This document shows positions 18,594 through 28,416 of a stretch of DNA of 43,038 nucleotides, piece after piece. The notes below the pieces were generated by a model. The model was not told the origin of the DNA, did not search any database, and was given only the letters and a program-made list of their open reading frames with translations. The DNA comes from Candidatus Woesearchaeota archaeon (GTDB lineage Archaea > Nanobdellota > Nanobdellia > Woesearchaeales > UBA10216). The position numbers and the translations under genes were made by a program. The DNA is taken from NCBI GenBank assembly GCA_002688315.1, contig NZCN01000004.1:1-43038 (forward strand), read 5' to 3'. Within the stretch, counting starts at the first letter, position 1, and every line of letters starts with the position of its first letter.

Positions 18594-20232
18594 TTTTTCG
18601 TACAAGGATTTTGAAAAATTATTAGGAAGAAAGATTCCTATGGATGAGTTTAAAGACCTTGTATTGTTGTATGCAAAAGCAGAAGTTGAAGATTACGATT
18701 CAAAAACTGCTGAAATTAAGCTTGCTTTGGATGATACTAACCTTCCTTATCTTTGGTCTGTTGAAGGTCTTGCGCGATATTTTAAAGGAGTGTTTGAGAC
18801 AGAGAAAGGCTTGACCAAGTTTAAGGTGTCAAGCAGCAAGTATGATGTTATCGTTGATAAAAGTGTAGAAAAAGTAAGGCCTTACATCGCTACTTTTGTT
18901 GCAAGCGGAAAGATTGACAATTACTTGCTCGAGCAGTTGATTCAATTTCAGGAAAAATTTTGCGAAGGTTATGGAAGAAAAAGGCAGAAAGTTTCCATAG
19001 GATTGTATTCCAGCAAGAAAGTAAAGTTTCCTGTTCATTATAAGGCCGCTGCTCCTGATTCAATTAAGTTTGTTCCTTTGGAAATGGATAAAAAGATATT
19101 GCTATCAAAAGTATTGGAATTGCATCCTAAGGGAAAACAATATGGATGGATAATAAAAGATTTCTCTGCTTATCCTATTCTTGTTGATTCAAACAATGAA
19201 GTGCTAAGTCTTGTTCCGATTATTAATTCAAATTTTACTGGAAAGCTTGTTGTTGGGGATAGTGAGCTGTTATTTGAAGCCACAGGAACTGACGAGGAAG
19301 CTGTTAACTTGGCTGCTAACATTTTTGCCCAGAATCTGTATGAGCGAGGTTTCAAACTGCAAAGCATAACAGTTCATTACAACAACAAAAAAGTAAAATC
19401 TCCTCATAGCTTTAATGAGAAAATAAAAATAAGGCAGGCAGATGTTGAGGTTTTAACAGGGCTTAAGCTAACGCATGCTCAAACAAAGGATTTGCTTGAA
19501 AGGGCAAGGTACGGAGTAAGTGATTATACAGTTTCTATCCCTGATTATCGCAAAGATATACTGCATGTTTTTGATGTTATAGAGGATATTGCAATAATGT
19601 ATGGTTTTAATAATATTGAGAGTGCTCCATTGACAAACTACACCATGGGCTCTCCTACAAAGATGAATGAGTTTGTTGATTCTGTCAGGGAAATTGTTCT
19701 GGGCCTTGGCTTTCAGGAAATATTAAGCCCAATTCTTAGCAACAAGGCAATTATTGAAGAAAAGATGGAAGTTCAGGACAGAGGAATTGTGGAAATTTCC
19801 AACCCAATGTCAGAAACTTATTCAGCAGTTAGAAGCTGGCTTACTCCAATCATGATGGAAGTGCTTTCTAAAAATAAGCATCGTGATTTTCCTCAGAAAA
19901 TTTTTGAGCAAGGACTGATTAATGTAAGAAAAGGGCAAAAAATAGAAGACAAAGAAGCTATTGTGTTAGCAATTTCTCAGACAAAGACTGATTTTACAGA
20001 AATAAAGCAGTGCTTGGATGCAATAATGAACAGTCTTGGCGTAGTTAGTTCTGTAGAGCCTTTTGACATGGGAACTTTCATAAAAGGAAGGGGCGGAAGC
20101 ATAAAAGTTAATGGGAAAGCTATAGGGCTAATCGGAGAAATCTCTCCCAAAGTTCTTAGTAACTGGGAGCTTGAAATGCCTGTAACTGCTTTAGAAATTG
20201 ACTTAAGTGAATTAAAAAGAATTATTTCTTAG
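18580..20232 (+). CDS. pheT: Phenylalanyl-tRNA synthetase beta subunit
   Basis: 550 aa of archaeal PheT type; directly overlaps pheS. Confidence 0.95.
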   Translation: MPTISFSYKDFEKLLGRKIPMDEFKDLVLLYAKAEVEDYDSKTAEIKLALDDTNLPYLWSVEGLARYFKGVFETEKGLTKFKVSSSKYDVIVDKSVEKVRPYIATFVASGKIDNYLLEQLIQFQEKFCEGYGRKRQKVSIGLYSSKKVKFPVHYKAAAPDSIKFVPLEMDKKILLSKVLELHPKGKQYGWIIKDFSAYPILVDSNNEVLSLVPIINSNFTGKLVVGDSELLFEATGTDEEAVNLAANIFAQNLYERGFKLQSITVHYNNKKVKSPHSFNEKIKIRQADVEVLTGLKLTHAQTKDLLERARYGVSDYTVSIPDYRKDILHVFDVIEDIAIMYGFNNIESAPLTNYTMGSPTKMNEFVDSVREIVLGLGFQEILSPILSNKAIIEEKMEVQDRGIVEISNPMSETYSAVRSWLTPIMMEVLSKNKHRDFPQKIFEQGLINVRKGQKIEDKEAIVLAISQTKTDFTEIKQCLDAIMNSLGVVSSVEPFDMGTFIKGRGGSIKVNGKAIGLIGEISPKVLSNWELEMPVTALEIDLSELKRIIS

Positions 20233-20515
20233 CTTTCTCTTTTTTCTCAGCAACTGGCTTTTCTTTTCTTCTGACTTTCTTTTTCTCAGAAAATATTCCT
20301 TGTTTTTTGAATGCTGCGATTATGTCTTCATGAGAAGCTCCTTTTTCAAGGTCTATCGAGTCTTTCAAAGGTTCAAGATGGGAAATACTGCATCGTTTTC
20401 TTTTTACATTGCCATCAATAACAACAAAGTTGTTGTCAGTAATTTCAACTATTACGCATTTGCTGCCTGCATCTCTTCCTGCTATTTTAACGCAGAGTCT
20501 TCCTACATTAAGCAT
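20222..20515 (-). CDS. rpl14e: Ribosomal protein L14e
   Basis: VGRLCVKIAGRDAGSKCVIVEITDNNFVVIDGNVKRKRCSISHLEP. Confidence 0.95.
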   Translation of the reverse strand: MLNVGRLCVKIAGRDAGSKCVIVEITDNNFVVIDGNVKRKRCSISHLEPLKDSIDLEKGASHEDIIAAFKKQGIFSEKKKVRRKEKPVAEKKEKAKK

Positions 20516-20747
20516 TTATGCCCTCCTTAATAGCAGCTCTGCTGCATCTGCTGCATAGAACGCCTCCAAAAGGTCTTGAAGGATTGCGTTTTGAAGCTGC
20601 TAATCTGCCTTGAGAAACTCCGTGAAGCCTTGCTCCGCAATGGCAGGTTGTTTTTGATTTTTTTCGAGGTTCGTAATGAATAACAGCTCTGCCTGTAGGA
20701 GTTTTGACTTTTATTCGCCTTTTTGACCGTGATTTTTGCTGCGCCAT
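20508..20747 (-). CDS. rpl34e: Ribosomal protein L34e
   Basis: RRIKVKTPTGRAVIHYEPRKKSKTTCHCGARLHGV…CSRCSR. Likely start MAQQ at 20747. Confidence 0.94.
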   Translation of the reverse strand: MAQQKSRSKRRIKVKTPTGRAVIHYEPRKKSKTTCHCGARLHGVSQGRLAASKRNPSRPFGGVLCSRCSRAAIKEGINA

Positions 20748-20795
20748 AGAAATTAGCAACTTGCGGTGGTTTAAAAAGATATCGGATACTTTTAA

Positions 20796-21584
20796 TTAAT
20801 GCACTTTCATCAGTTTTCTTATTGGGAATGTTAGCAATAATGTGAAGAAAAAGTATGTTGCCAGCCATCCTGGTTTCCAGCCGAATAATTCAAAATTGCC
20901 AAATGGGCGTGTTGGTTGCAGGTCTACAGCTACTCTCTTTATTTTGCTGTCTGGTTTTATGGGATTTTTATCTCCTAAATTAATTATACCAAAAAGAGTG
21001 CGTTCTTTTTCCAAATGAGGGTCAGCATACTGCCAGTCATTTGTTATTATTACATCTCTCGCATATGTTTCGTCTTCAAAAGTGTAAAGAATTTCATGGG
21101 TTCCTTGCTCTCCTTTTAATTTCCAAAGTGCTGTGTTTTGATTTATACTTTCTGTTTTATTGGTTAGTATTTGCAGTGTTTCTGATTCTATTGAGGCAGT
21201 GCTGGTAACGTCATTGTCAAATGTTATTGATGCAGTAAATTCAGTATCAGGAGTTACTTGGGCAAAAGCAAGATTTCCGCTCAGCCATCCAAAAATCATA
21301 AAGATAGGGATTATTGTTATAAAGGTTGATTTCATTGACTGCATTACTTGTTGCATGGTTTTTTCCATGAGACGCTTATTTAATGCAGTAGCTTGTGCTG
21401 TATCTTTGGTGTTTTTGATTTCCTGCCTTAAGGATTTCATTTCAGCATGAAGTTCTTTCATAAACTTTTGATTTGTTGTAAATTTATACACTATTGTAAT
21501 GAGAATTGATATAAAAAACGAAATAAGAACTATAGCTCCAACTGGAGGCAAGACTTTAATGATGTCGAGGAATTCTAAAACCAT
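20796..21584 (-). CDS. DUF106/EMC3-like (YidC/Oxa1 superfamily) membrane protein with a large extracytoplasmic insertion
   Basis: TM, coiled coil (QKFMKELHAEMKSLRQEIKNTKD), TMs, and PTRPFGNFELFGWKPGWLATYFFFTLLLTFPIRKLM. Downstream of secY. Confidence 0.88.
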   Translation of the reverse strand: MVLEFLDIIKVLPPVGAIVLISFFISILITIVYKFTTNQKFMKELHAEMKSLRQEIKNTKDTAQATALNKRLMEKTMQQVMQSMKSTFITIIPIFMIFGWLSGNLAFAQVTPDTEFTASITFDNDVTSTASIESETLQILTNKTESINQNTALWKLKGEQGTHEILYTFEDETYARDVIITNDWQYADPHLEKERTLFGIINLGDKNPIKPDSKIKRVAVDLQPTRPFGNFELFGWKPGWLATYFFFTLLLTFPIRKLMKVH

Positions 21585-21585
21585 T

Positions 21586-22968
21586 TTATTTCTCCATGAA
21601 TTTTCTTAGCATTGGGTTCATGTCAAGCGCGTGCTGCTGAGCTATCTCTTCATAAAGCTTGTATATTATCATAACTGCAAGCAAAAGTCCTGTTCCTGAA
21701 GTTAAAGCTCCTGAAACATCTGCCATTGCTGCGAGAAAGCCCACAGTTATAGCACCCATTACAGTAAGAGCTGGAATGTATCTGTTTAAAAGACTTTCCA
21801 AAACTCTTTCATCTTTCCTAAATCCAGGAATTTGCAGGCCATAATCCATCATTTTCTTTGCTTGGCTTCTTGCGTCCATTCCTGCTGTTTTTACCCAAAA
21901 TAAGGAGAACATTACTGCTCCAGCCATAAGGAATATCGAATATGTTGCTGCTCTTGCAAAATCAATTGGTTGTATTATTCCTCTAACAAGGTTTCCAACT
22001 ATGTTAGGGCTGCTCACCCATGCGGCAAATCCTGAGATTCCTACTCCGCTGGTGTCAAAAGTGCCTAGAAGTGGAGTGCCTCTGCTTTCAAGCAATCTCG
22101 CCCAGAGCTGGACATTTGCAAGTAAGGCTGCTGTAAGAATAACCGGTATGTTGCTGGTGTATATAAAAGCAAGAGGCCATCTTATGCCTTGCCCTCTGAC
22201 TCTTCCAAAAGAAAGTGGAACCTCAACTTTCATTGCCTGCACATAAACTACAATAACGAAAACTACAGCAGTTGATACTATTGCTGTTAGGCTAAACATG
22301 ACTTCTCTCAAGTCTCCTGCTGCAAGGAAATAAAAAACAGAAAGCAACGCACCTATTGGTGCTTCTCCTGAAACAAAAGCAAGATTTCCAGACTGGCTTA
22401 AAGGGCTAAGCAGTCTAACCATTATTTCTTTAGAAACACCTGCTGCTATGAAAAGGCTTACTCCTTGTCCAAAGCCCCATTTAGTGATAACTTCATCCAT
22501 CAGGATAATCATTACACCGCCAAGTATTAGCTGGAAGATTATGATAAAAGGTCCATGCCCTTGAGCTGGGGAAAGCCCACCTGCAAAAACGTAAATTGCT
22601 GCTTCAAACACAACAAATGCCAAAGCAAGTCCTTTTTGTACGCCTTGGAAAAGCTTTTTGCCTTCTGAACTGTTTAAATCGAATTTAACAATGCCAGAGC
22701 CGTTTAGAAGCTGCAATAAGATGGAAGCAGTTACTATTGGTCCAATACCCAATGAAATAAGAGAGCCAAATTCTGCTCCAAGTATGAGTGATAAGAATTG
22801 GAATTGTGCTAGTGAATTAGCTCCTAATCCAAATAAAGGCACAAGGCCAAGAATAAAGAAGAGTAAAAGAACAACTACTGTCCATTTAAGTTTTTCATTA
22901 AAAGGTAATCGTTTTTCAGTAGGGCCTATAACTTCTGGAAGGTTAAGAAGTATGCTTTTTATCCCCAT
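21586..22968 (-). CDS. secY: Preprotein translocase subunit SecY
   Basis: Multi-TM protein with FGQGVSLFIAAGV and VKTAGMDARSQAKKMMDYGLQIPGFRKDERVLESLLNRYIP. Likely start MGIKSILLNLPEV at 22968. Confidence 0.96.
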   Translation of the reverse strand: MGIKSILLNLPEVIGPTEKRLPFNEKLKWTVVVLLLFFILGLVPLFGLGANSLAQFQFLSLILGAEFGSLISLGIGPIVTASILLQLLNGSGIVKFDLNSSEGKKLFQGVQKGLALAFVVFEAAIYVFAGGLSPAQGHGPFIIIFQLILGGVMIILMDEVITKWGFGQGVSLFIAAGVSKEIMVRLLSPLSQSGNLAFVSGEAPIGALLSVFYFLAAGDLREVMFSLTAIVSTAVVFVIVVYVQAMKVEVPLSFGRVRGQGIRWPLAFIYTSNIPVILTAALLANVQLWARLLESRGTPLLGTFDTSGVGISGFAAWVSSPNIVGNLVRGIIQPIDFARAATYSIFLMAGAVMFSLFWVKTAGMDARSQAKKMMDYGLQIPGFRKDERVLESLLNRYIPALTVMGAITVGFLAAMADVSGALTSGTGLLLAVMIIYKLYEEIAQQHALDMNPMLRKFMEK

Positions 22969-23419
22969 TAGAGTCCCTCTTTTTTGGAAGAATGATTTTT
23001 CCTTTAGCAGCTTCAATTGATTTAATGGCGGATGCTGAAGCAGCTTTGCAGGTAACAGTTAATTTTTTTGTTACTTTTCCACTGCTCAATAGTTTGCCAA
23101 CACCTAGGTCATTCAAGTTTATCAAGAAACCATCGCCTTCTTCCTTTGCGAGTTTTTTTGAAACAAAAGCAGCCAAGTGTTTTTCAAGGTAACCGACATT
23201 TATTGTTTTTATTTTGATTTTTCTGCTTGTAAAGCCGTGCTTGCCAAAATACTTTTTATTTTTCCATATAGAAGGCTTCTTGCTATCTGCTCTCTTTCCA
23301 GAACCAGATTGGCCTGCTCCTCCTCTATTTCCAGCACCGCGATGCTTTTTCATAGCTCCCCATCCGTGAGTGTGAGAGCCTTGCTGCCTTGAATTTTTTT
23401 TGCGTTTGTTAACTACCAT
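22943..23419 (-). CDS. rpl15: Ribosomal protein L15
   Basis: KRKKNSRQQGSHTHGWGAMKKHRGAGNRGGAGQSGSGKR. Confidence 0.95.
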   Translation of the reverse strand: MVVNKRKKNSRQQGSHTHGWGAMKKHRGAGNRGGAGQSGSGKRADSKKPSIWKNKKYFGKHGFTSRKIKIKTINVGYLEKHLAAFVSKKLAKEEGDGFLINLNDLGVGKLLSSGKVTKKLTVTCKAASASAIKSIEAAKGKIILPKKRDSNGDKKHTS

Positions 23420-23420
23420 T

Positions 23421-23762
23421 TTATAACATTCTCTTTATTAAGTCGTTTATAGCTTCTTTTCTGTATCCTAAAGCCCCGCCTACAGAAAATGATTTTTTTA
23501 TTCCCTTTCTGCCATAGCCTTTTCTTGGGCTGTTTAGTCGAATAAACTGTTTTTTGGATTTTTGCTCCAGTAGTTTTATTGTTTCCTGCTCAATTTCTCC
23601 CCAGGTTATGTAGTCTTTCACTTTTGCCAGCATGCCTTCAATTATTTTGTTTTCTTCCAGGATAGAACAGTAATTTTTTTTGTGAAGGTGTAAAAGTCTT
23701 AGAGTATTTTCTATTGGTTTATCTATTCCAATTGTTCCTTTGATTCTTATAGCTGCAATCAT
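23421..23762 (-). CDS. rpl30: Ribosomal protein L30 (short form)
   Basis: IAAIRIKGTIGIDKPIENTLRLLHLHKKNYCSIL; located between S5 and L15. Confidence 0.92.
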   Translation of the reverse strand: MIAAIRIKGTIGIDKPIENTLRLLHLHKKNYCSILEENKIIEGMLAKVKDYITWGEIEQETIKLLEQKSKKQFIRLNSPRKGYGRKGIKKSFSVGGALGYRKEAINDLIKRML

Positions 23763-24571
23763 TTTTCACCTATGACTATTCCTAGATCTTCTGTATTTTT
23801 TTGTTTGATTTTTGTGTTGTTAAGTTTTTTAAGTGCTGAAAAGCATGCAGATACAAGGTTTATTGTGGTTCGTGTTCTTCCAATAGTTTGGCTCCACACA
23901 TCTTCTATGCCAGCTGCTGCTAAAAGTTTGTTGCATTCTGAAGCAATACGAAGTCCTGTTCCTTTAGGAGCAGGCATTAACTTTATTATAGTAGAGCCGC
24001 ATTTTCCTTCTACCTGGAAAGGAATGCTGTGTGGTGATTTGCAGTAACATTGCCAACTTCCGCAACCGCGAAGAATTTTTGTTATGTTGAGTTTTGCGTT
24101 TCTGGTTGCTTTTTCTCTTGCAGGCACTGTTTCTTTTGATTTTCCATAGCCTAGGCCAAGGTAGCCATTATTGTTTCCGAGAACTACTAAAGTTCCAAAG
24201 CTTGGCTTATTTCCTTCAGCTGTTTTTTTCTGTGTTTGTCTGAAAGTTCTTCTTTGTCCGCCTCCAAACTTTCCTTTAGCTTGGCCTACCATAAGCAATT
24301 CGGTTGTAAAATCAGGCATTAAAGTGTCAACTATTTCAGATTCGAGGATACGGATGCCTGCGTCAAGTATTTGGTCAATATTAGTTATTTCTTTATTTTT
24401 GACTTTTTTCCCTAGTTCTGTTTTAGGTTTCCAGCTATCGACGTCAAATGCTTTTTCAGAAAATATACGTGTTTTTTTAGGATCTGGCCGTTTATCTTTT
24501 GCTTTGAAAACTTTAGGCGCTTCTGTTTTCGGTTCTTCTTTAACTTCTTTAGTTTCAGTCATTTTTAGCAC
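23759..24571 (-). CDS. rps5: Ribosomal protein S5
   Basis: RRTFRQTQKKTAEGNKPSFGTLVVLGNNNGYLGLGYGKSKETVPA. Confidence 0.96.
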   Translation of the reverse strand: MLKMTETKEVKEEPKTEAPKVFKAKDKRPDPKKTRIFSEKAFDVDSWKPKTELGKKVKNKEITNIDQILDAGIRILESEIVDTLMPDFTTELLMVGQAKGKFGGGQRRTFRQTQKKTAEGNKPSFGTLVVLGNNNGYLGLGYGKSKETVPAREKATRNAKLNITKILRGCGSWQCYCKSPHSIPFQVEGKCGSTIIKLMPAPKGTGLRIASECNKLLAAAGIEDVWSQTIGRTRTTINLVSACFSALKKLNNTKIKQKNTEDLGIVIGEK

Positions 24572-25058
24572 TCATTATTTTTTCTTTAGTTGACTTGAAA
24601 AGCCCTGGGATTTTTTCTGAAATGTGCTTTCCTGAAATCCTGTCTTCAGGAGGAAAAATATCTGTAGCTGCTGGGATTTTTACGCCTGCATCGATTACGC
24701 CTTTCAAAGCAGTGTAAATTCTTCCATTGCTTACTGGCTTGCTTAGCCCAGCATCAAGTACAGCTTCTTTTACATTTTTTTCAATAGCTTGCTTTCCTGC
24801 AAGCAAGCCGGTTAGGTAAGCTGCAGGTATATTTTTTAAGCCTGATTGCCACCCATATTTTTTAAGGTTGTTTGAAGATGCTGAAGTAATGATAACATCT
24901 CCTTTTTCATCAAATTTAGCCAGTTGCACTATTATGTGTTTTGATGTCTTTCTGATGACAAGCCTGTCTTTTCCTGATAGGATTAACTTCAGGCGATTTC
25001 TGTAATTTGTAACGCTCTTTCTCTTCCTCTTGAATTGAATTGATGTTATTTTTTTCAT
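24555..25058 (-). CDS. rpl18: Ribosomal protein L18
   Basis: FKRKRKSVTNYRNRLKLILSGKDRLVIRKTSKHIIVQL. Confidence 0.95.
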   Translation of the reverse strand: MKKITSIQFKRKRKSVTNYRNRLKLILSGKDRLVIRKTSKHIIVQLAKFDEKGDVIITSASSNNLKKYGWQSGLKNIPAAYLTGLLAGKQAIEKNVKEAVLDAGLSKPVSNGRIYTALKGVIDAGVKIPAATDIFPPEDRISGKHISEKIPGLFKSTKEKIMSAKND

Positions 25059-25070
25059 TTTGTTGAAAGC

Positions 25071-25526
25071 TTATTGTTTTTTTGATATCAAGCTATGCTC
25101 TGAAATATAAAGTTCGATATGGCGTTTACTTCTGAAGAACCCGCCTTTTGATTTCATATAAAGTTCCCGATAGATTTTTTTTGTTATTGAGTCGTCATCT
25201 CGCAATTTCTTGAGCAAATCGCGCTGAAGCCTTATTCTGTTCACCCATCGTGTTTTCTTTGAAAGTCTTGCTGTTGCTTTTCCTTTTCTTGACCCTTGGC
25301 CTCGTTGTCTTCCTTTGCTTCTTTGAGTTGCTCTTACTCTTGCACGGGATTTTGATTGTTTATTGCTTTTCAGGCGTTTTATCACTCCGTCTGAAATAAG
25401 TGTTTTAATATCCTGTTTTGTGATTGCCTCTTTTATTTCTGAAAGTTTCTCTGTATCAAAGAGTACTTTTTGAGGTGAACACTTCAAAACTATTGCAGCG
25501 ATCCTCTTCTGGGCTTTTAGCATCAT
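25071..25526 (-). CDS. rpl19e: Ribosomal protein L19e
   Basis: LKAQKRIAAIVLKCSPQKVLFD and RQRGQGSRKGKATARLSKKTRWVNRIR. Confidence 0.95.
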   Translation of the reverse strand: MMLKAQKRIAAIVLKCSPQKVLFDTEKLSEIKEAITKQDIKTLISDGVIKRLKSNKQSKSRARVRATQRSKGRQRGQGSRKGKATARLSKKTRWVNRIRLQRDLLKKLRDDDSITKKIYRELYMKSKGGFFRSKRHIELYISEHSLISKKQ

Positions 25527-26080
25527 TTTTCAGCCTTTGTGATTATTTTTTCCATTTCTTTTTTGCCGGATTTTCGTTTTTCTTCTTCTGTTTCTTTCTT
25601 AGCTTCTTCTTTTTTATCAGATTTCTTGGAATCTTTCGCTGTTTTAGCGATTTTAGCGTCTTTTTTTACCTTGATTCTTTCAGCAAATGCTGTTTCTGCT
25701 TTTTTCACATAATCTAAGTCCAAATTTAGAACAGTAAGTTTTTTTTCAGCAGCAGCTTTTATTATAGCTAGCTTCTTTTTTACGCCCACAACAGATGCTA
25801 TTATGATTCCTTCATCTTTAACAATATCAAGTTGTTTTATTGAGTTCACAATAATAGTTTTAAGGCCTGTCGGATGAAAGCCGCGAATTGTTTTCGGGCT
25901 TCTGTATCCTTGAGAAGGCATTTTAGGGTTGCCTCTGAATTTCAGGCGTACTTTGGAATGCAAGCCTTTAGGTCTTCTCCATGCACTTGAGAGTTTCTTG
26001 CGCTTCCAAGAGTCCGGAGTAACAAAAGTTGGCTTTCTGGACTTTTTTACTGCTCTTAGCTTAATTAATTCGTTTTTCAT
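25523..26080 (-). CDS. rpl32e: Ribosomal protein L32e with charged C-terminal tail
   Basis: SWKRKKLSSAWRRPKGLHSKVRLKFRGNPKMPSQGYRSPKTIRGFHPTG. Confidence 0.95.
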   Translation of the reverse strand: MKNELIKLRAVKKSRKPTFVTPDSWKRKKLSSAWRRPKGLHSKVRLKFRGNPKMPSQGYRSPKTIRGFHPTGLKTIIVNSIKQLDIVKDEGIIIASVVGVKKKLAIIKAAAEKKLTVLNLDLDYVKKAETAFAERIKVKKDAKIAKTAKDSKKSDKKEEAKKETEEEKRKSGKKEMEKIITKAEK

Positions 26081-26088
26081 TTTTTACC

Positions 26089-26607
26089 TTAAACAACTAT
26101 TATTCCATCCTGGAATATTCTTCTGTCAAAATTTGTGCGTCTAGTGAGTTTTTCTATTGAACTCATAACCATACCTACCAGTTCTTTATCACAGCTTTCA
26201 ATGTCTACTTTATCTCCTTTGACTTTGACAGTTACGTCTTTAGGCAGAGTGAATTTCCTTGGGGTTTTTTCTCCAAAGAAATTCTTAACAATAAATTCTC
26301 CATCATTAACTGTAACAGTCATAGGGAAATGCCCTGATAATATTTTCATCTCGAAATGGTGTCCTTCAGAAACTCCTTTGAAAATATTTAGTATATGAGC
26401 TTTAAAGCTATTTGCAATTTTACGTTCATTCTTAGTGTTTCGGTTGGATTTGAGGTAAATTTTTCCTGAATCAGTTGAAATGTTAATGTTCTCTGCAAAG
26501 AAGCTTTTATTCACTTCGCCTTTAGGTCCTTTTACAGAAAGCATATCATCTGCTATTGATACAGTGATGTTTTCAGGGATTTCAATAATTTCTTCAAGTT
26601 TTTGCAT
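26089..26607 (-). CDS. rpl6: Ribosomal protein L6
   Basis: IEIPENITVSIADDMLSVKGPKGEVNK and FGEKTPRKFTLPKDVTVKVKGD. Confidence 0.95.
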   Translation of the reverse strand: MQKLEEIIEIPENITVSIADDMLSVKGPKGEVNKSFFAENINISTDSGKIYLKSNRNTKNERKIANSFKAHILNIFKGVSEGHHFEMKILSGHFPMTVTVNDGEFIVKNFFGEKTPRKFTLPKDVTVKVKGDKVDIESCDKELVGMVMSSIEKLTRRTNFDRRIFQDGIIVV

Positions 26608-26614
26608 TTTAACC

Positions 26615-27004
26615 TCAATAAAAATATGCGATTAGTTTTCCTCCAAGGGATTTTTGTTTAGCTTCTATGTGGGTCATTATTCCTTGCGAGGTTGAAACCA
26701 CAATAAAGCCAAAATCTTTTGCAGGTAAAAATTTTTTTTCAAATTTCTCGAACTCGTTGTTTTTTACAGTAAATCTAGGCTTAACAGCCCCGCATTTATT
26801 GATTGCGCCAAGCAATTCAACTTTCAAAACAATTCCAGCTGAAGTTTCTGTTTCAGTAAATTTGCCGATGTAGTTATCCTTGTTCATTATAGTCAATATT
26901 TTCTTAATAAGATTAGATACTGGAGTTATTGTGCAATTTGTTTTGCCGCGTAACTCAGCGTTCACGATTAATGACAATGCGTTTGCTAATGGGTCGTTCA
27001 TCAT
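26615..27004 (-). CDS. rps8: Ribosomal protein S8
   Basis: DPLANALSLIVNAELRGKTNCTITPVSNLIKKIL and STSQGIMTHIEAKQKSLGGKLIAYFY. Confidence 0.96.
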   Translation of the reverse strand: MMNDPLANALSLIVNAELRGKTNCTITPVSNLIKKILTIMNKDNYIGKFTETETSAGIVLKVELLGAINKCGAVKPRFTVKNNEFEKFEKKFLPAKDFGFIVVSTSQGIMTHIEAKQKSLGGKLIAYFY

Positions 27005-27009
27005 TTTTA

Positions 27010-27240
27010 TCAGCTAAATTTTTTAAATCCTAAACTTTTTGCGTGTTCTCTGAAACATCTTCTGCACATGTTAAGGCCATATTTGCTTATAAGGCCGTGT
27101 GTGTTACTGCATTCTTCACAATGTTTTGTTCCTTTTCCAAACTTTCTTTCTTTTGGCTTATTGTTCTTAAGGTATCTTGCAAGGATCGCCGGCTTAGACT
27201 CAAGCTGCTTAATCATTTTTTTGTAGGATGATATTGTCAT
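27010..27240 (-). CDS. rps14: Ribosomal protein S14 (zinc-binding)
   Basis: Two CxxC pairs (CEEC, CRRC) and [29 protein letters not shown]. Confidence 0.93.
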   Translation of the reverse strand: MTISSYKKMIKQLESKPAILARYLKNNKPKERKFGKGTKHCEECSNTHGLISKYGLNMCRRCFREHAKSLGFKKFS

Positions 27241-27743
27241 TTTATTTCCACATTAAACTCCTTTTGCATATAATCTATTGCTTCATCTCTTGTTATCAAA
27301 TGTTTTTTTGATATCGGATTTTTTTTAACTCTGCGTTTCTTTACTCTAAACCCTGCTCTTTCAAGAGTAACACATACTTCTAAGCCTATAATTCCAACGT
27401 CAGGGTCATATTTTGCTCCAGGAATATCTATGTATTCATGAATTCCGAAAGCCAAATTCCCTACATTATCAAATTGCTTGGAAGCAAGCTGGTTTTCCTT
27501 TGCTTGAAGAAGCCTTACAAGCATTTCTTTAGCGCCTTTTTTTCGTAAAGTTAATTTGCAGCCTAAAGGAAGGCCAGGGCGAACTCCCCAAGTTGGTATT
27601 CGTTTAGTTGTAAAGGTTTTAACTGGTTTCTTTCCGGAAATATGGTTAATCAGCTTAATGCCTTTTTCAAGCTTAGTGGCATCAGTACCTGTACCTATGT
27701 TAAGCGTGATTTTCTCTATTTTGATAAGTTTCATTGAGTTCAT
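27237..27743 (-). CDS. rpl5: Ribosomal protein L5
   Basis: [20 protein letters not shown] and [25 protein letters not shown]. Confidence 0.95.
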   Translation of the reverse strand: MNSMKLIKIEKITLNIGTGTDATKLEKGIKLINHISGKKPVKTFTTKRIPTWGVRPGLPLGCKLTLRKKGAKEMLVRLLQAKENQLASKQFDNVGNLAFGIHEYIDIPGAKYDPDVGIIGLEVCVTLERAGFRVKKRRVKKNPISKKHLITRDEAIDYMQKEFNVEIK

Positions 27744-27744
27744 T

Positions 27745-28416
27745 TTACTTCACTTCTATGACCGGGCTTCCTTTGCCCAAGACAAAAACATTTTCTTTGC
27801 CTGTGACTAAAACGTGATTATCAATCTTTACTGTTACAGAGTCTGAAACGTTTTCTACTGTTCCTATGTTACCAACATTGCTTCCTCCAGTCAGGTAAAC
27901 ATTTGCGTTTTTTTCAAGCTTAAGGTAACTGTCAACTTTAAATTCAGGAAGCTTAAACACAACAGTGTCATTTACTTTCGCATCTTTGTTATCAACAATA
28001 ATTGTGCGGCCATCATGAAATCCGAGCTGTAGTTTTCCGCCTTTGAGGATAGTCTTTGAAACTATTTTGCAAAGCTTGGTTGAGGTTTCTTTTGAGTTAA
28101 GTTTCTTAAGGAATAATTTGCCTTTGCTGTTAAGAAGAATTCTAAAAGAGCCGTTTTCTTTAATGTCGAGAACTGACATTATGCCTGCAGGAAGCTTGTC
28201 ATCGACTACTGTTTTTCCGTCGAGTAATATTTTCTTAGAGTTAACAATACGTTTGGTTTCTAATCTGCTTTTGGTAAGGTGAAGTGATTCTTTTAATATT
28301 ACTGCAATAGGTAATGCTGATTTAAGATAGCCGTATGGTCTTACTATTAATTTGGATGATTTTCTGTTGATATCCCAAGTTCTTGGTGTTGCAATTCTTT
28401 TAAGGTGTTTACTCAT
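27745..28416 (-). CDS. rps4e: Ribosomal protein S4e
   Basis: HLKRIATPRTWDINRKSSKLIVRPYG…S4-like RNA-binding segment. Confidence 0.95.
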   Translation of the reverse strand: MSKHLKRIATPRTWDINRKSSKLIVRPYGYLKSALPIAVILKESLHLTKSRLETKRIVNSKKILLDGKTVVDDKLPAGIMSVLDIKENGSFRILLNSKGKLFLKKLNSKETSTKLCKIVSKTILKGGKLQLGFHDGRTIIVDNKDAKVNDTVVFKLPEFKVDSYLKLEKNANVYLTGGSNVGNIGTVENVSDSVTVKIDNHVLVTGKENVFVLGKGSPVIEVK

